Of a stretch of DNA of 64,000 nt, positions 60,945 through 64,000 are shown piece after piece; the stretch's first letter is position 1; each line of letters starts with the position of its first letter. Origin of the DNA: Actinotalea sp. Marseille-Q4924 (GTDB lineage Bacteria > Actinomycetota > Actinomycetes > Actinomycetales > Cellulomonadaceae); NCBI RefSeq assembly GCF_916618755.1, contig NZ_CAKAKB010000001.1, forward strand, positions 248,001-312,000, given 5' to 3'. Both the position numbers and the translations under genes were made by a program. Under the pieces are notes generated by a model. That model did not search any database, was not told the DNA's origin, and worked only from the letters and a program-made list of their open reading frames with translations.

Positions 60945-62465
60945 ATGGCGGCGACGACGCAGGTGGAACGCGAGATCAAGCTCGACGTGCCCGACGGGGT
61001 CGACCTGCCCGCCCTCGGCGGTCTGCCCGGCGTGGCGGAGGTGCGCCCGGAGGTCATCGACCACGAGGCGGTCTACTTCGACACGGCGGACCTGCGTCTG
61101 CTGCGGAACCGGATCACGCTGCGTCGGCGGTCCGGCGGTCCCGACGAGGGGTGGCACCTCAAGCGCCCCCTGCCCGACGGTGACCGCTCGGAGACCCGGC
61201 TCCCCCTGGGGCGGTCGACCCGCACGGTCCCCGCCGAGCTGCGCCGCCAGGTCCAGGTCCACGTCCGCACCGGGACGCTCGTGCCCGTCGCGACGCTGCG
61301 CACGCGCCGCGAGGTCCACCGCCTCGTCGCCGACGACGGGACGGTGCTCGCCGAGGTCGCCGACGACGCCGTCGACGGCACGGTCGGCCGCGCGGACGGC
61401 GCCGGCAGCGGCTGGCGCGAGTGGGAGGTCGAGCTCGTCGAGGGCGACGACGCGCTGCTCGAGGCGGCACGGGAGCGGCTCCTCAGCGCCGGGGCGGTCC
61501 CGGCGCAGCACGCGTCCAAGGTGGGCCGCCTGCTGCGCTCCGCGATGCCCGACGTCGCCGCCGTGGCGGCCGATCCGAGCAGCGGCCTGCCCGAGGGCAG
61601 CGCGGGCGACGTCGTCTGGCGGCACGTCGCCCAGCAGGTGGCGGCACTCACCGCGCTCGACCCGCAGGTCCGCGAGGACGAGCCCGACGCCGTCCACCGC
61701 ATGCGGGTCGCGGCCCGCCGCCTGCGGTCGGTGCTCCGGACCTTCCGGCCGGTGCTCGACCGGGCCGCGACGGACCCGCTGCGGGACGAGCTCGAGGTGC
61801 TCGGCGAGGCCCTCGCGCGGGCCCGGGACGGCGAGGTGCTCGCGGCCCGCATCGGGGGGCTGCTGGCCGAGCAGGACGTGGCGCTCGTGCTCGGCCCGGC
61901 CGAGCGGCGTCTGCAGGACGGCGCGCGCGACGAGCACCGGCGGGCCCAGGACGCCGTCGTCAAGCACCTGGGCAGCGACCGCTACCTGCGGCTCCTCGAC
62001 GACCTCGACGCGCTCCTCGCCTCGCCGCCGTGGCGGCCGAAGGCACGGAAGAAGGCCGCCTCGGTGCTGCCGCGGGCCGTCGCGCGGGTGTGGCGGGACG
62101 CCGCCGCCCGGGTCGAGGCCGTGCCCGACGGCGACGCGGACGTGGCCCTGCACGAGGCCCGCAAGGGCGTGCGCCGCGTCCGCTACGCGGCGGAGGCGGT
62201 GGCTCCGACCCTCGGCGGGAAGGTCGCACGGTTCGCGGCGCGGGTCGAGGCGGTCCAGGACGCGCTCGGCGAGCACCAGGACAGCGTGGTGGCACGGACT
62301 GCGCTGCGGCAGATCGGCATCGAGGCGCACCTCGCCGGCGAGAACGCGTTCACCTGGGGGCTCCTGCACGGCCTGGAGCGCGAGCGCGCCGCCCGCGCCC
62401 GTGCCGACTTCCGCCGCGCGTGGGCGAAGGCCGCCCGCCCGAAGCGCACGGGCTGGCTCGCCTGA
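60945..62465 (+). CDS. CYTH and CHAD domain-containing protein
   Basis: A protein of about 506 aa. The N-terminal CYTH (triphosphate tunnel) domain has the ExExK motif EREIK (residues 8-12), FDTADLRLL, LRRRSG and EWEVELVEG. The C-terminal CHAD domain (about 205-500) has the paired His helices VHRMRVAARRLRSVLRTF and LHEARKGVRRVRYAAEA, which bind polyphosphate. The combination suggests a polyphosphate-associated triphosphatase or binding protein. The ATG at 60945 is preferred because CACGAT sits seven bases upstream; 60936 is the alternative. Confidence 0.93.
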   Translation: MAATTQVEREIKLDVPDGVDLPALGGLPGVAEVRPEVIDHEAVYFDTADLRLLRNRITLRRRSGGPDEGWHLKRPLPDGDRSETRLPLGRSTRTVPAELRRQVQVHVRTGTLVPVATLRTRREVHRLVADDGTVLAEVADDAVDGTVGRADGAGSGWREWEVELVEGDDALLEAARERLLSAGAVPAQHASKVGRLLRSAMPDVAAVAADPSSGLPEGSAGDVVWRHVAQQVAALTALDPQVREDEPDAVHRMRVAARRLRSVLRTFRPVLDRAATDPLRDELEVLGEALARARDGEVLAARIGGLLAEQDVALVLGPAERRLQDGARDEHRRAQDAVVKHLGSDRYLRLLDDLDALLASPPWRPKARKKAASVLPRAVARVWRDAAARVEAVPDGDADVALHEARKGVRRVRYAAEAVAPTLGGKVARFAARVEAVQDALGEHQDSVVARTALRQIGIEAHLAGENAFTWGLLHGLERERAARARADFRRAWAKAARPKRTGWLA

Positions 62466-62498
62466 CGCCCGCCGCCGCGCCCCGGCGGACCGGCGTCG

Positions 62499-63326
62499 TC
62501 AGGGCGCGACGCCCACCAGGTCCGCGCTGCGCTCCCACAGACCCGCGGCCAGGGCGGCGTCGTCGGCCTGCGGGTTGGTCTGCTGGGGGCGGCGCTTCTC
62601 GTAGAACGCGCCGGGCGTCCAGTCCTCGTGGGGCGTGGACGTCGCCAGCCACACCAGCGTGTCCGCGCCCTGCTCGGGCGTGAGCATGAAGAACCGGCGC
62701 AGCGGCGTGCGGTAGAAGAAGCGGAACAAGCTGTGCGACTCGGTCGCGAAGCTCGTGGCGACGACGCCCGGGTGGAAGGCCGCCGTCGCGATCGTGTCCC
62801 CGTGACGGCGGTGCAGCTCCCGCGTGAACAGGACGTTGGCGAGCTTGCCGTCGCCGTAGGCCTTCTGCGCCGAGTACCGCCGCTCGTTGTGGAGGTCGTG
62901 CAGGTCGATGCGCCCGAAGAGGCGCGCCGCCGCGCTGGACGTGTTGATCACCGTCGCCCGGCTCTCGCGCAGGCGGTCCAGCAGCAGCCGGGTGAGCAGG
63001 AAGGGGCCGAGGTGGTTGACCTGGAGCGTCTTCTCGTGGCCGTCCTTCGTCACCTCGCGCGAGCCCATGACGCCGCCGGCGTTGTTGGCGAGGACGTCGA
63101 TGCGCGGGTAGGCGTCGCGGAGCTCGTCGGCCAGGCGGCGCACCTGGTCGAGGTCGGCGAAGTCCGCGAGGTGGTGCGGGGCGTCCAGCTCGTCGGCGAG
63201 CGCGCGCGTCTTCGCCTCGGAGCGGCCGACGACGACGACGCGGTCGCCCCCGGCGGACAGCCGACGTGCCGCGGCCGCGCCGATCCCGTCGCTGGCGCCG
63301 GTGATGACGACGGTGCGCTGGCTCAT
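62499..63326 (-). CDS. SDR family oxidoreductase (retinol dehydrogenase-like)
   Basis: A 275-aa short-chain dehydrogenase with TGASDGIG (9-16), DVLANNAGGVMG, VINTSSAAARLFG with the catalytic Ser, and YGDGKLANVLF with Tyr/Lys. The C-terminal FMLTPEQGADTLVWLAT segment fits the retinol-dehydrogenase-like group. The substrate is unknown. CGAGGAG precedes the ATG, and it is divergent from the flavoprotein gene. Confidence 0.92.
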   Translation of the reverse strand: MSQRTVVITGASDGIGAAAARRLSAGGDRVVVVGRSEAKTRALADELDAPHHLADFADLDQVRRLADELRDAYPRIDVLANNAGGVMGSREVTKDGHEKTLQVNHLGPFLLTRLLLDRLRESRATVINTSSAAARLFGRIDLHDLHNERRYSAQKAYGDGKLANVLFTRELHRRHGDTIATAAFHPGVVATSFATESHSLFRFFYRTPLRRFFMLTPEQGADTLVWLATSTPHEDWTPGAFYEKRRPQQTNPQADDAALAAGLWERSADLVGVAP

Positions 63327-63513
63327 GGGTCTCCTCGGGTCGGGTGCTCGTGCACCTGCCGCAACGGAGGGCGGCTCCGCGGTGTTCCTGCGGGGTGTCC
63401 GCCGTGGGCGAGCGGCGCGTGCGCGGCGCCCGAAGCCCCCGCGTTGTGCGCGCGCTGAGCGACCCGGCCGCGCCGCCCTCGCGCCCGGCCGTCGGAACCG
63501 CCAGGGTGGGCGC

Positions 63514-64000
63514 ATGATCGACTCCTTCGACGTCCTCGTGGTCGGCGCCGGCCCGGCCGGCACCGCGGCGGCCGTGCGCGCGGCCGAGCTCGGCGCCCGG
63601 GTCGGCGTGGTGGAGGCCGGGCCCACGGGCGGCACGTGCGTCAACACCGGCTGCGTCCCGACGCGCGTCCTCGCCAAGACGGCCCGCCTCATGCGCGAGG
63701 TGCGGACCGCCGACACCTACGGCATCTCGGTGACCGAGCAGCGCATCGACTGGCCGACGACGGTCGCCCGGGTCCGCGACACCGTCGACCGCGTCCGGGC
63801 CACCAAGGACGACGCGGGCCGGTTCGACGGTGCGGGCGTCGACCTCCTGCGCGGCCGGGCCCGCTTCGTCTCGCCCCACGAGCTCGACGTCACGGGCGAC
63901 GACGGCGCCGTGCGACGGGTGCGCGCCGACGCCGTGATCCTCTGCGTCGGAGGGCACTCGCGGCGGCTGCCCGTGCCCGGCGCCGAGCTGGCGACGATGC
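63514..64000 (+). CDS. Class I pyridine nucleotide-disulfide oxidoreductase, partial
   Basis: The first 162 codons of a flavoprotein that runs off the window. It has the FAD-binding GAGPAGTAAAVRAAELG, the redox-active disulfide in GGTCVNTGCVPTR (Cys-x4-Cys) and VILCVGGHSRRLPVPG. This is the layout of mercuric reductase, dihydrolipoamide dehydrogenase and mycothione reductase relatives; the substrate-specific part is missing. CAGGGT lies six bases before the ATG, suggesting a leaderless message. Confidence 0.9.
   Translation, partial: MIDSFDVLVVGAGPAGTAAAVRAAELGARVGVVEAGPTGGTCVNTGCVPTRVLAKTARLMREVRTADTYGISVTEQRIDWPTTVARVRDTVDRVRATKDDAGRFDGAGVDLLRGRARFVSPHELDVTGDDGAVRRVRADAVILCVGGHSRRLPVPGAELATM

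Overview
This 64 kb window is a gene-dense, very GC-rich (clearly above 70%) actinobacterial chromosome segment. The evidence is G/C at almost every third codon position, frequent GTG starts, TANNNT-type -10 boxes placed exactly 6-7 nt before many start codons (leaderless mRNAs), F420-type LLM oxidoreductases, and conserved actinobacterial families (the MSMEG_4193/DUF3090/SCO1664 trio, LytR_C, the Asp23/AmaP envelope cluster). A Cellulomonas-like Micrococcales host is my best guess, but it is inference only. I see no rRNA, CRISPR array, insertion sequence or prophage. One tRNA gene (tRNA-Ser, anticodon CGA) is present.

Layout. 1-7,400: a partial RibD-like reductase, a VOC protein, the histidine phosphatase/DUF3090/SCO1664 trio, an ECF sigma factor with a C-terminal SnoaL-like domain, a tiny lipoprotein, a sirtuin, a GNAT enzyme, a rhodanese lipoprotein and a CAP-domain protein. 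7,400-14,300: a cupin, an N5-(carboxyethyl)ornithine synthase-like enzyme, a His-rich CopB-type copper ATPase, a large lipoprotein, a YcaQ-like winged-helix glycosylase and the tRNA. 14,380-17,280: a divergent reactive-sulfur module (38-aa Cys-rich protein and membrane protein on one side; rhodanese, MBL-rhodanese fusion and Cys-pair membrane protein on the other) around a perfect CsoR/CstR-type palindrome. 17,380-32,300: DUF885 peptidase-like, hydrolase-LuxR fusion, secreted proteins, a GH31 glucosidase/xylosidase, SGNH esterase, 5'-nucleotidase, ThrE-type exporter, a secreted alpha/beta hydrolase and an SDR. 32,460-42,200: two LLM oxidoreductases, membrane proteins, a Nei-type glycosylase, an MscS-like helix protein, a GT87-like protein, a xanthine/uracil permease and a GNAT enzyme. 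42,180-46,240: LytR_C and a VapB-like protein divergent from a six-gene Asp23/AmaP operon, followed by a J-domain-like mini-protein. 46,270-48,570: thioredoxin-DUF302 with a second CstR-type operator, then a repeat-bearing membrane protein and a PRC-barrel protein. 48,820-54,540: a P1B-5 metal ATPase with a hemerythrin-like tail and a three-gene phospholipid operon. 54,616-64,000: an ABC exporter pair, a 1164-aa carbohydrate-enzyme-like protein behind a LacI-type operator, a CYTH-CHAD protein, an SDR and a partial flavoprotein.

The main systems-level observation is that the divergent sulfur module and the thioredoxin-DUF302 pair carry nearly identical ATACCCC-GGGGTAT palindromes fused to TATAGT -10 boxes, while copB carries a related site with wider spacing. 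This suggests a persulfide regulon spread over two loci next to a copper locus with its own CsoR-like control. Other notable points are a CDP-alcohol phosphotransferase homologue missing two of its four motif aspartates, a coiled-coil/PlsC/VTT-like three-part acyltransferase, and a short overlooked Cys-rich gene at 14,756-14,872.
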